Position numbers and translations under genes: made by a program
NCBI GenBank assembly: GCA_965223305.1
Contig: CBDCWT010000045.1
Span: 62,001-126,000 of the forward strand
Direction: 5' to 3'
Length of the DNA stretch: 64,000 nt
DNA from: CBDCWT01 sp965223305
GTDB lineage: Bacteria > Planctomycetota > Planctomycetia > Pirellulales > Pirellulaceae
In this document: positions 44,101 through 52,502 of the stretch, one piece after another
Position numbering within the stretch: position 1 is the first letter of the stretch
How the letters are laid out: each line of letters starts with the position of its first letter
The notes under the pieces: model-generated
What the model saw: only the letters and a program-made list of their open reading frames with translations
Told to the model about the DNA's origin: nothing
Databases searched by the model: none

Positions 44101-46268
44101 TCTTGTCGATTCGCTTCAGCTGCAACAAGTGCCACGATCATCCATTCGAGAAGTGGGTCCAGGACCACTATTGGGAGACAGCCGCTTACTTCGCTCAGAT
44201 CGGTCTAAGGAAGGACCCCGCCAGCGGAGACCGGGAGATTGGACGAACGGCCGTCGAAGCGGGCAAGCCCCTCTATGAGGTCGTGTTTGACAAGAACGAA
44301 GGCGAAGTGCTGCATGACGAAACAGGTGCCGTTACGCCGCCCAAGTTGCCATATGGCAGTCATTACGTCACCAGCCCGGACGCAACGCGTCGCGAGCACA
44401 TTGCCAGGTGGATCATATCGCCCGACAACCCGTACTTTGCCAAGAGCTATGCCAATCGGATTTGGGGCTACTTGCTGGGGCTAGGGCTGATTGAGCCGTT
44501 GGACGACGTGCGCGCCGGCAATCCACCCACCAATCCCGAGTTGCTGGACCGGCTCACCGACGAATTCATTGACAGCCGATTCGATGTACAGCACCTGGTG
44601 CGCACGATTTGCAAATCGCACACCTACCAAATGTCGATCAAGACAAACAAATGGAACGAAGATGATCTACTTAACTATTCACACGCGCGAGCTCGCCGAT
44701 TACCGGCTGAAGTACTGTACGACGCATTGCATCGCGCCACCGGGTCCTTGTCCCAGTTCCCCGGTGTGGAACCGGGAACGCGCGCGGCCGAACTGTCAGA
44801 CGTGGGTGTCAAGGAGTCGAGTGGCTTTCTGGCGAAGTTTGGGCGGCCTCCGCGAGAGAGCGCATGTGAGTGCGAGCGATCTAGCGGCATGCAGTTCGGT
44901 CCGGTGATGGCCTTGGTCAGTGGCTCGACAGTCGACAATGCCATCATCGATCCCAACGGTGCAGTTGCCAAGCTTGTGGCTGCCGAGAAGGACAACACAA
45001 AGCTCGTCGACGAACTATTTATGCGCATTCTCAACCGGCCAGCCGAGCAGCAGGAGATCGATGCGGCACTGAACGTGATGCGTGACCTGCCTGCCGAGCA
45101 TGATCGGCTTGTTGCAGCGACGCAGCAGTACGAACAGAGTCTTGCCCCAAAAATTGCTGAACAAGAGAAACGGCGTCAAGAGGCGATCGCTACGGCAAGA
45201 ACGACCTTGGAGTCGTATGAGCGAGAAATCGCAGCACAGGAAGCAGAGCTAGACAGAAGACGTGAAGAAGCGGTTGTCGCGGCTGCCATTGCAGTAGGTG
45301 AGTCGGACGCCAAGCTGAAAGAGCGGCTTGCTGTATGGGAATCCAGCGACGACAAGGCAACCGCCTGGATCCCGCTCGACCCGACCGACCTTTCGTCCAC
45401 GAGCGCCACCACACTTACGAAGCAGAAAGATCTATCGGTCGTGGCGACAAACTCGAACGGACTGGGGACGTACAAGGTAGTTGCTGACACCGATCTGAAG
45501 GGCATCACGGCGGTCCGCTTGGAGGCATTGCCTGACAAACGTCAGCCCAAGAACGGACCGGGCCGCTCTTCGGACGGAAACTTCGTGCTCACTGAACTCG
45601 AGCTGCTGGCAGCGCCCAAGTCCGATCCGAGCGAATCCACGAAGATTGGCTTGGAGAACGCGCAAGCAGATGTCAGCCAGGACGGTTACGAGGTGGCAAC
45701 CGCGATTGACGGTAGCATGGCTTCGGCCGGGAACGGGTGGGCGATCGCTCCCAAGGCGGGTGGCCCTCACGTGGCTTCCTTCGAGACCAAGCAGCGCGTC
45801 GGCTACAACAGTGGCACAGTTCTTACGATTCTGTTGCACCAACACTTCAACAGCGGCCAACATTCATTAGGCCGATTCCGGATCTCGGTGACAACTTCGA
45901 CCGGGCCGATCGTCCTGAATGGATTGCCTGGTTCGGTGAAGGAGATCCTGGCGATTCCGGCCGGGCAGCGTAATACCAAACAGCAAACGGAGCTGCTGTC
46001 CTACTACCGCGGCATCGACGGGGAGCACCGCCGGCTGATCGAGGCCTTGGCCAAGGCCCGAAAACCACGGGTCGTCGATCCAAAGCTACAACGACTTCGA
46101 AAGAAACTGACTGACGCCAGCAGACCAGTGCCGGTCGACTTGAAGCTGGTGCAGATGAAGGCAGATCTCAGGCTCAGCGAACGATTGTTGCGGAACCACA
46201 GATTGACCGCCGCGCAAGATCTTGCCTGGGCGCTTATAAACAGCCCTGCCTTCCTCTTCAACCGCTAA
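41142..46268 (+). CDS. Giant cytochrome-like WD40/Ig-like/DUF1549/DUF1553 protein
   Basis: The 1708-residue secreted protein has a signal peptide, then a haem-type CHGCH at ~50. WD40-like beta-propeller repeats follow (~150-495; phrases FSPDGQLLAVSG, WSPDGKLIAFGC, ISPDGKRIAAGS), then an Ig-like (Big2-type) segment (~535-620), a CNAGVCHG haem-like site (~643), a second Ig-like segment (~735-820), DUF1549 (~833-940), CNKCH (~997) and DUF1553 (~1083-1180). The C-terminal third includes a charged coiled coil (~1320-1390) and a discoidin-like segment. It is followed 45 bases later by its DUF1501 partner. The long composite architecture is typical of planctomycete surface proteins. Confidence 0.88.
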   Translation: MSVFFSRRSRSLLLAILCGLPLLAHGQDDSSREPIQVSYYEQVRPILQARCHGCHQPAKADGDYVMTDFFRLLKGGESELPAIVAGKPDESYLLEMITASDGEAEMPKGKPPLSESEIAIIRRWIEAGAPDNTPATAGKQYDAEHPPSYSMPPVIASLDFSPDGQLLAVSGYHEVLLHRADGSNLVGRLVGVSERIQSVSFSPDGKRLAVTGGLPARMGEVQVWDVENRELTLSMPVTYDTVYGASWSPDGKLIAFGCADNTVRAIDAESGEQVLYQGAHNDWPLDTVFSTKGTHLISVGRDRSVKLTEVATQRFVDNVTSITPGALKGGIAAIVRHPSRDEVIVGGADGEPKLYRIFRASKRVIGDDANLIRRFPKLKGRVFDVAISPDGKRIAAGSCVDRTGEVRIYSNEFDRDMPEDLLAIMQKRVASRTAEEREKIAQYQTKDVTVLAETSLPQAGVFAIAFSADGETVAAAGTDGVVRLIDAQTGTILKEFVPVPVHSMLDVADRESQSPVTRSSRSRSNELVTDEAAAVTSLLASIDVQPSAAVLAKRFDTTQFIVTGHLMSGDVVDLTRLAEVNVSSDAVEISPTGLARGVSNGTAEVTFAIGDQTATASVEVAGVESDFQVDLVRDVMPVFGKAGCNAGVCHGSKKGKGGLKTSMRGNDPVFELRAYFDELACRRINLASPENSLMLLKASASVPHQGGQLLEPGSPYYEVVRKWISDGAEIDLASPRVASIEVFPQDRILKQTDAQQQYRVVATYTDGEVRDVTSEAHISSGNIEVATADAAGLVTVKRRGESPILARFEGKYAASTLTVMGDRSRFVWKDMPTNNFIDELVAKKLQRTKTLPSDLCTDAEFLRRASLDLVGLPPTAEDVRRFLSDKRDTKVKRDELIDQLVGSKEYVEHWTNKWADLLQVNRKYLGVEGATAFREWIREQVAANTPYDQFAYSILIASGSNKENPAASYYKIHRSPEEAVENTTQLFLSIRFSCNKCHDHPFEKWVQDHYWETAAYFAQIGLRKDPASGDREIGRTAVEAGKPLYEVVFDKNEGEVLHDETGAVTPPKLPYGSHYVTSPDATRREHIARWIISPDNPYFAKSYANRIWGYLLGLGLIEPLDDVRAGNPPTNPELLDRLTDEFIDSRFDVQHLVRTICKSHTYQMSIKTNKWNEDDLLNYSHARARRLPAEVLYDALHRATGSLSQFPGVEPGTRAAELSDVGVKESSGFLAKFGRPPRESACECERSSGMQFGPVMALVSGSTVDNAIIDPNGAVAKLVAAEKDNTKLVDELFMRILNRPAEQQEIDAALNVMRDLPAEHDRLVAATQQYEQSLAPKIAEQEKRRQEAIATARTTLESYEREIAAQEAELDRRREEAVVAAAIAVGESDAKLKERLAVWESSDDKATAWIPLDPTDLSSTSATTLTKQKDLSVVATNSNGLGTYKVVADTDLKGITAVRLEALPDKRQPKNGPGRSSDGNFVLTELELLAAPKSDPSESTKIGLENAQADVSQDGYEVATAIDGSMASAGNGWAIAPKAGGPHVASFETKQRVGYNSGTVLTILLHQHFNSGQHSLGRFRISVTTSTGPIVLNGLPGSVKEILAIPAGQRNTKQQTELLSYYRGIDGEHRRLIEALAKARKPRVVDPKLQRLRKKLTDASRPVPVDLKLVQMKADLRLSERLLRNHRLTAAQDLAWALINSPAFLFNR

Positions 46269-46313
46269 CCACGAGACCACGAAACAAAAAGAAGAAATGT
46301 GGGGGAGAGAATC

Positions 46314-47774
46314 ATGTTGGTGGTTCCGGGACAAGTTGGCAAGGACGTTTGCGATCGGCATGTGGGGATGACCCGCCGCGACCTCTTGCGGGTTGGTGGT
46401 TCCGGTGTGCTGGGGCTCAGCCTTGGGACGATGCTTCAGCTGCAGGATTCTGCGGCTGCGGAGAACAAGATTGGCCCCGGTACTGCCAAGAGCATCATTA
46501 TGGTGTTCCTACAGGGTGGACCGAGCCACCTTGACCTTTGGGATCCTAAACCCAACCTTCCCGACAACATGGTGGGGCCCTTCAAAGAGATTCCGACGAA
46601 GCTGTCGGGGGTCCACTTTACAGAACTGCTACCGCAGCTCGCGCAGGTGAACGACAAAGTCACGCTGATTCGCTCGATGAGTTATACGCCTGTGGGCCTT
46701 TTCAACCACACGGCAGCCATTTATCAGATGCTAACTGGGTACACCACCGACAAGGTGAGTCCTTCGGGGCAGCTTGAGCCACCCAGTCCGAAGGACTTTC
46801 CAAACTTCGGGTCGAATCTTGTGCGACTCAAGCCGTCGAAAGTACCCATGCTGCCGTTCGTCATGTTGCCGCGGCCGCTCCAGGAAAGCGACGTCGTGGG
46901 CAAAGCTGGCACCGCCGGCTTCTTGGGACGGGCGTACGATCCGTACTACCTGTATCCCCAAGGCGACGACATGAAGATGGACAAGATGGATGGCATTAGT
47001 GTCGATGATCTGATGCTCCGGCCGCAGGTCCACGCCGGGCGGCTCGAGCGTCGTGCCCGACTTCGTGATGCCATCAATGCTTCGATGCCCGATATTGAGA
47101 AGGCAGTCAGTGCGTACAAGCTGAACGAGTACTACGGGCGCGCCATCGAACTGGTTACCTCCGGCCGAGCGCGCGACGCATTTGCACTCGAGCGTGAATC
47201 TGAACAGACTCGCGGTCGATACGGCCGGAACACGTTCGGTCAGAGCTGCCTACTGGCGCGCCGGCTGGTCGAAGCGGGAACTCGTGTCGTCGAAGTCGTT
47301 TGGCCCAAAGTTGCCAACTCCGACAATCACTCGTGGGACGTCCACAAAGGCTTGACCAAGCGAATGAAAGACCAATCCGCTCCGATGCTCGACGCAGGCC
47401 TGTCGGCACTGATCGAGGACATGGACGACCGCGGCTTGCTCGAAGAAACCATGGTCGTGGTGGTCGGCGAATTCGGTCGCAGTCCCGAGAGGGGCGTTAG
47501 CACATCAGGCAACGAGAATAGCTCCGACGGTCGTGACCATTGGCCGTATTGCTATACGGCGCTGATTGCCGGAGGCGGCATCAAGCGTGGCCATATTTTC
47601 GGCGAGTCCGACAAGACGGGTTCGGCGCCCGCGAAAGATCCTGTCCATCCGACCGAACTGCTGGCCACCATCTTCCATTCCTTTGGTATCGACCCCGGCA
47701 TGCTGATGTACAACCACCTGAACCAACCACGCGAGCTGGTGAAGGGGATGCCGGTCACGCAGCTGTTTGCGTGA
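46314..47774 (+). CDS. DUF1501 protein with Tat-like leader
   Basis: The product (486 residues) has TRRDLLRVGGSGVLGLSLG near the N-terminus, a Tat-type leader, then IIMVFLQGGPSHLDLWDPKP and the later blocks SWDVHKG and GEFGRSPERGV plus SDGRDHWP. I chose the ATG at 46314, preceded by GGGGGAGAG; an in-frame GTG at 46299 is less likely. It is the partner of the giant WD40-containing gene upstream. Confidence 0.92.
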   Translation: MLVVPGQVGKDVCDRHVGMTRRDLLRVGGSGVLGLSLGTMLQLQDSAAAENKIGPGTAKSIIMVFLQGGPSHLDLWDPKPNLPDNMVGPFKEIPTKLSGVHFTELLPQLAQVNDKVTLIRSMSYTPVGLFNHTAAIYQMLTGYTTDKVSPSGQLEPPSPKDFPNFGSNLVRLKPSKVPMLPFVMLPRPLQESDVVGKAGTAGFLGRAYDPYYLYPQGDDMKMDKMDGISVDDLMLRPQVHAGRLERRARLRDAINASMPDIEKAVSAYKLNEYYGRAIELVTSGRARDAFALERESEQTRGRYGRNTFGQSCLLARRLVEAGTRVVEVVWPKVANSDNHSWDVHKGLTKRMKDQSAPMLDAGLSALIEDMDDRGLLEETMVVVVGEFGRSPERGVSTSGNENSSDGRDHWPYCYTALIAGGGIKRGHIFGESDKTGSAPAKDPVHPTELLATIFHSFGIDPGMLMYNHLNQPRELVKGMPVTQLFA

Positions 47775-47859
47775 GGTATGTCAAACTACAGCGCGACGGA
47801 CGCCGTTCCACCGGTGTCTGCACCGGACAAGACGTCCAGGAAACTGCAACCAGCGCCGC

Positions 47860-47913
47860 GCAACTTCTGACAGTAAACCGAGCGTAACAGACGACACTCT
47901 TTGATCACGCTGG
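47860..47913 (+). repeat. 55-bp dispersed repeat, copy 2
   Basis: This block, containing CGACACTCTTTGATCACGCT, matches 36497-36551 with a few changes. It lies in the gap between a DUF1501 gene and the hairpin element and has no gene of its own. It may be a decayed end of the same sequence that sits after the ABC operon. Confidence 0.45.
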
Positions 47914-47954
47914 TCGGGTATCGGACGCTTGTGATTGACAGAATGCCGCCGGCC

Positions 47955-48061
47955 TAGCTGCCTGTTGAAAAACGCCGTCCTGGCGTTTTTCAACCTCACC
48001 AAGCTCAGAACAGAGTTCTTCGCGGCTCGCAGCCCGTTGAGAAAATCAACAGGCTGCTAGG
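47955..48061. mobile_element. 107-bp hairpin element with terminal inverted repeats
   Basis: CTAGCTGCCTGTTGA at the left end pairs with TCAACAGGCTGCTAG at the right. Inside is the perfect 13-bp stem at 47965-47995 shared with the copy at 40930. Its size, its terminal inverted repeats and its lack of coding capacity suggest a MITE or REP-like element. From 48062 to 48307 I see no gene, only a possible promoter region for the next gene. Confidence 0.65.
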
Positions 48062-48307
48062 TAATCAACCGCAAGCTCGCTGTCACTCGACAGCCCGTCG
48101 AACGGGCGAAAGAGACAAGGAAGGGGATGCGCCTGCCAGCTCCTGATCGTAAGTGGCATTTTCACGAGCGGTCACGCGTCTCGGCAAATCTCACAGGTTT
48201 CTTCTGTTTCCTGTAATGTTTCGGGGGCAACGCCGACTAACCAATCAAGAGCTCACGGGGTGTGAGCAGTTTAATTCCTTTTTGAGTTAGTCTCCGGAGA
48301 AATTCAC

Positions 48308-48655
48308 GTGAAGATTTCTATCTCAACTTTGTGCGCTCGAGCCTGCTTCATTGTCGCGTTGTGCTTGTGCGTAAGTACAGTGTTTGCAATGGGAAGGGGC
48401 AATGGCCCAATCATCTTTGTGACTGGTCAAGGACTCTACTTCGATTCGATCGTTACCGCTGATCCATTGCCGCCCAGAGGGCCATTTCAAAAGCTTGAGG
48501 TTGTGGACGGTCGCCTACAGACGGAATTTGGCCCGGGAGACAAAGGATATGTTGGGGGCCGCTGGTGGATGGATACCAACAACAACGGCGAAATGGACCG
48601 CGCTGACAAGTATTTCTCTTGTCCACTGCTCGGCCCCGGTCGGTCCGATCCGTAG
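48308..48655 (+). CDS. Small secreted conserved protein
   Basis: The product has 115 residues, a signal peptide (ARACFIVALCLCVSTVFA), and a mature part with the motif FGPGDKGYVGGRWWMDTNNN followed by GEMDRADKYFSCPLLGPG. DxNxNGxxDxxD resembles a calcium-binding loop. The start is a GTG with GGAG eight bases upstream. A similar small gene commonly precedes DUF1559 genes in planctomycetes, as here, 66 bases before one. Its function is unknown. Confidence 0.65.
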   Translation: MKISISTLCARACFIVALCLCVSTVFAMGRGNGPIIFVTGQGLYFDSIVTADPLPPRGPFQKLEVVDGRLQTEFGPGDKGYVGGRWWMDTNNNGEMDRADKYFSCPLLGPGRSDP

Positions 48656-48721
48656 GCGTTCAGCACAAAAGCGTTTCTGAACGGTGACCTTCAACGCCAC
48701 TTTGGATCTGGGGGAACGACT

Positions 48722-49506
48722 ATGCGTACGCGGGCCCGCGCTTTTACGCTCGTCGAGCTGCTCGTAGTTCTAGCGATCGTAGGCATCCTTATGGGTTGTT
48801 ACTTCCAGCTGTTCACGCAGCGCGAGAGGCGTCGCGGCGTGCACAATGCTCTTCGCGGCTGCGACAGCTTGGACTGGCCTTGCACTCCCATCATGATGTT
48901 CAACGAGCCTTCCCGTCAGGTTTTAGGAACGGGTGGAGCTGGCATGCGCAAGTCCTGCCCCAGATGGAGCTAACCAATATCTTCCAGCACTATGATCTGA
49001 ATCGCGCGCCACTGGAGGATCCTAACTCGAGCCAACTAGACTCGAGCGTGCAAGTGTTTCTCTGCCCAAGTGATCCTCACAGTGGAAACGTGCACACCGC
49101 GCAAGCACTTGGTGACGTGCGTCTTGCGCATACGAACTTTCTCGGATCGCTCTCGGCTGGCGAGAGCCGTGGAATGTTCCCTTACTCTCAGGGCATCAGG
49201 ATTGGTGAGGTGACCGATGGGACGTCGCAGACTCTCTTTGTAGGCGAACGTGGGGTCGTTTTTGACGGTGTGAATACGCACGGCTGGTGGGCCTGGGGTG
49301 CTGGCACAACAGTGGCTCCGACACAACCGCTTAGACCCGGCAGCTACGAAGATCCGGGTGCCATCATCCATTGGTGGGGTTATCACCCAGGCGGTGTCAA
49401 CTTCCTGTTTGTGGACGGCAGCGTGCGTTTTGTTGCTAACGGCATCGACGCAGAGGTGTTCGCAGCTTTGGGATCACGCAACTTGGGTGACATCGGGCAA
49501 CTATAA
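48722..49506 (+). pseudogene. DUF1559 pilin-like protein, frameshifted
   Basis: The N-terminus RAFTLVELLVVLAIVGIL is a type IV pilin-like methylation signal and helix. The family block LLPAVHAAREASRRAQCSSRL follows in another frame, as do DGTSQTLFVGERG and FVDGSVRFVANG. The frames meet near 48794, where ATGGGTTGTTACTT would be read through if one base were added after ATGGG. Either the gene is broken or one base is miscalled. Full-length DUF1559 proteins are exported pilin-like proteins, usually abundant in planctomycetes. Confidence 0.75.
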
Positions 49507-49599
49507 CACGAGCCTTGTTACGTCTTGTTACGTTTAATCCATTCGAACTTGCCGCACAGCCTCACTCTGCCTAGAGTGCGCGTCGGCCGTGGAGTGTAG

Positions 49600-49857
49600 T
49601 CAGCACTGCCCACAAACAACAAGATCGAACTTGTTGCTGCCCAGACCGGTCTTTTCTGCATTCGCGCGCCGCAAATGGACCCTGTTCCCAAAGCGAGCGA
49701 GCCGGCCGCGATCGCTCATGAGCATGGAGCGTGAGGAATCCAAACACCACACCAATGCACCGTGGTCGGCGAGCATGGCGGAAATTCTGCATTCGCCAAT
49801 CGAATTCGTAGCGAGCTCGCTCAAGTTGTGCGTCTGCCGCCCAAAGTGCGAGCGCAA
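49600..49857 (-). pseudogene. Class I SAM-dependent methyltransferase fragment
   Basis: The minus-strand frame reads SIGECRISAMLADHGALVWC, LDSSRSML, then a helix and ANAEKTGLGSNKFDLVVCGQ. This follows the order of a methyltransferase: motif I, acidic post-I strand ending in Asp, and the 'FDLVVCGQ' motif of Ubi/Ado-Met type enzymes. The glycine-rich loop is degraded and the frame stops right after CGQC. The rest of the 49507-50168 gap has no gene I can support. Confidence 0.5.
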
Positions 49858-50168
49858 AATCCCTCCTCGACGGGAGTCAACCCAGCTTGTTGGTGGGCGG
49901 ACTTGTAACCAGCGAGAAAACGGGGGTCGCGCACGAAACCCGACGCGGGAACAAAATCCGCCCCCGACAAACAGAAGTACGGGGAGTTCTCTGGCGACTG
50001 TCGTGCATCGTGCCAGCTGGCATGGAAATTGCCGATCCCTTTCGGAAAACCAAACAGACTCAGCAAGCGTGCAGTCTGGCTATTGTTGTGTGCGCAACTG
50101 CACAAAAGGTGTGCGGTTACGAATCAGACATTTGTCACCGGCAACTTCAAGAAGCGAGCGACGACGCC

Positions 50169-51008
50169 ATGCGACCAGCGACTCCAACCGGTTTGTCCAA
50201 CATCGCGATGATCCTGGCTGGGATTCTACTGGCTCATTCGGTCTTGGGCGCCCAGGAACTAGTGCCAGGCCAGGTCGTTGAGCTCCCGTTCGCAGACGCC
50301 GAGCTCCCTGCGACACTTCACTCGATGTGGACCAGTGAAAAGTCGCTCCCACGAATGGCTGTCCGCCTACCGGATGACTACTCTCGTGAGAACAAGTTCC
50401 CGCTCTTGGTCTACGTTCCTGGTTTTCACGGCGGTCCCACGGGTAACATTGGCAACGCACGTACAATCGCCGGTGACCACGGATGGGTTGTGGCCAGTCT
50501 GCCGCTATTCAAGAAGTCTATCGACCGAGCAGAGATAGCCGGAGGGATTGCGGTCAGCATTAATGACCATCCCGTTATCTCAAAGGCATATGCGAAAATG
50601 TTGGGCCGGCTGTTTGAGCTGGTACCTAACTTGGACCGAGAGAAGAGTGCGATGGTAGGGTTCTCCAACGGTGCTATCACAATCGGCGTTCTGATCTCAT
50701 CGCACGACGAATTCATTCTGGAACACTTTCGCAACTTTTGTCTGGTCGACCAAGGAATGTTCCACCTGTGCGATATTCACAAGAAAGGGACGCGGGACAG
50801 CCGTTTCCTGCTCTTGGTCGGCGATGACACACAAGGCTTCGACCGCGAACTCATGATACGTCAGAGTCAGCTACTCCAGGACGTTGCTAAAGTGCACGGC
50901 GTGGATTTGACACACCAGTTGTTGAAAGACACCGGGCACGAGTTTGCAGATCGCCACATGCGGCTGGTGGGAGAATGGATACGGCACGAGCCCAACTCCA
51001 CCAGGTAA
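50169..51008 (+). CDS. Secreted alpha/beta-hydrolase (esterase-like)
   Basis: This 279-residue protein has a signal peptide (NIAMILAGILLAHSVLGAQ), the oxyanion-side block LLVYVPGFHGGPTGN, a nucleophile elbow GFSNG with Ser166, a candidate acid at D219/D220 (LLLVGDD) and His257 in TGHEF. This is the layout of LpqC/PHB-depolymerase-type esterases. I chose the ATG at 50169, with the signal peptide immediately after it; the in-frame DNA upstream is not protein-like. It is monocistronic and probably acts in the periplasm. Confidence 0.7.
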   Translation: MRPATPTGLSNIAMILAGILLAHSVLGAQELVPGQVVELPFADAELPATLHSMWTSEKSLPRMAVRLPDDYSRENKFPLLVYVPGFHGGPTGNIGNARTIAGDHGWVVASLPLFKKSIDRAEIAGGIAVSINDHPVISKAYAKMLGRLFELVPNLDREKSAMVGFSNGAITIGVLISSHDEFILEHFRNFCLVDQGMFHLCDIHKKGTRDSRFLLLVGDDTQGFDRELMIRQSQLLQDVAKVHGVDLTHQLLKDTGHEFADRHMRLVGEWIRHEPNSTR

Positions 51009-51128
51009 CCTGTCTTAGCTAATTGAAGCTGCGACTGGCAATGGGCCATCAATGGAGCTTGTCACTCACAAGTTGCTCGATCTGTGCCCACGTGTTCGCT
51101 GAACCTACAAGCTTACCGTCGGGACCAA

Positions 51129-51572
51129 TCAGGTAGCATGCTGGCTCGCTGCTGCGATCGTAGACGCCAGCTTGGCGAGTCCCTCTGGGGCGGTCCGTTC
51201 AAAGCTGCGGATACCCGCCAACATCTCCGGCGGAACTTCGCCTTGTATCGACAGGTGTTGCGTAATCCGAGTGCGGTCACTCGGCAGCGATTCAAACGTC
51301 ATCCGGTTGCAGAACAGGCACTGATCTACAGGCATCTCAATGGTCGCGGATCGCTCGAAATCAAGCTGTGAGATGCGCCAGCCCCTCGGCTCTTGACCGG
51401 GCGACTTTGTCCACCCTTGGCCCCCAACCGCAAAGGACCCGTCCAGGCGGATCGACTCCACTGCGTCGCCTTCAATCCGTTCCCAATTGGACACATCGGT
51501 CCAGAACGCCCAGACGAACGCCCTGTTTGCATTACACTCGACGGAATGCTCAAACTCCCAAACAGCATTCAC
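51129..51572 (-). CDS. SRPBCC-family protein
   Basis: The 147-residue protein starts FEHSVECNANRAFVWAFWTD, the first strand and helix of the START/SRPBCC fold, followed by WERIEGDAVESIRLDGSFAVGG and a C-terminal long helix. These proteins bind hydrophobic ligands or act as small cyclases. It follows the GNAT gene by 45 bases on the same strand and is probably cotranscribed. Confidence 0.65.
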   Translation of the reverse strand: MNAVWEFEHSVECNANRAFVWAFWTDVSNWERIEGDAVESIRLDGSFAVGGQGWTKSPGQEPRGWRISQLDFERSATIEMPVDQCLFCNRMTFESLPSDRTRITQHLSIQGEVPPEMLAGIRSFERTAPEGLAKLASTIAAASQHAT

Positions 51573-51617
51573 CGGGATCGCCTCCGTCCAACTTGAACCG
51601 ACCGATTTGAGCGGACT

Positions 51618-52094
51618 TTATTGTGCGCCGACGCGCGTGCTCATTCGTTCTCTCAGAACCTCGAACTCTTGTCTCCGGAAGAAGGCTCTCGCCCCGGAAT
51701 TGAAATGTCCGACGTCCAGCGTAATCTCTGCGATGCCTTCGCGCCGAGCCAACTCCTTTAGGTCAAGTATCAACGCCCGTCCAACCCCTTGCATCCGGCT
51801 CTCTGGCCGAACGACGAGCTCATTGACGTAGATGAACTCTCTTGGTTGCAGCAATGAAATGCTCGGCGAGCTCCGGATAGTTGCGGTGTAGTACCCGTGC
51901 AGTTCAGAGTCGACTTCGGCCACGCGCAAGTAGGTGCTCATTTCCGCCAGCCTATGCGCCAGGAAATCGACGGCGACTTCGTGTGAGATCTCGCGATAGG
52001 TCTCGGGATGAGCAGTCACATGCATCTGATGCACGATCAGCAGGAGCTCAGCAAGCGAACTCAAATCCGACGCTAGCGCATCGCGGATCTTCAT
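51618..52094 (-). CDS. GNAT-family acetyltransferase
   Basis: This 158-residue protein has the acetyl-CoA loop RMQGVGRALI preceded by YVNELVVRPESRM, and C-terminal EITLDVGHFNSGARAFFRRQEF. These are the GNAT motifs A and B. The substrate is unknown. It precedes the SRPBCC gene on the minus strand. Confidence 0.85.
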   Translation of the reverse strand: MKIRDALASDLSSLAELLLIVHQMHVTAHPETYREISHEVAVDFLAHRLAEMSTYLRVAEVDSELHGYYTATIRSSPSISLLQPREFIYVNELVVRPESRMQGVGRALILDLKELARREGIAEITLDVGHFNSGARAFFRRQEFEVLRERMSTRVGAQ

Positions 52095-52502
52095 TGTAGG
52101 GGAGCTCGGGGATGCTACGCGTTTTCGTCAGCCAGCTGTATTCAAAGTGTAAGCTTGCAACACAGGCCCTGTCACCCCCTTCACGAGTCGCACCACGGTC
52201 TGCAGTCGACGTTGGTCGATACGAATCCGCGACAGTAGAACGGGTTGTCTCGCGGCGGTAGACTGGTTCCTCGTTGCTCGGCAACGTTCGCTAGTCGGCC
52301 AGGGCGACTCCGTAGAGTCAGCACGGTTGTCGGCACTTGTCGACGAACGAGTTGCGAACGCTGGCCACGGCAAGGCCAGCCAACGAAAGCCAGGACAGGC
52401 GCTGCAGGCACCGCGTTGGTCATGAGGCCGACATTACACGGCGCCAGACTGGGTGCACACCGCGCACGTCTGCATGTGCAGCCTGTCGGGAAGGAGTGGA
52501 TC
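52095..52502. other. Intergenic region between the GNAT gene and the DUF3604 gene
   Basis: This region holds the divergent promoters. Open frames on both strands run through it, including an in-frame extension of the next gene, but the translation is Arg/Pro-rich and has no motif. The good ribosome binding site AAGGAG at 52491-52496 ends the non-coding part. Confidence 0.4.

Noticed and set aside
49589..50281. 230-codon plus-strand frame
   Set aside because: Antisense to the methyltransferase remnant and partly out of frame with the hydrolase gene; no start signal and no protein-like pattern.
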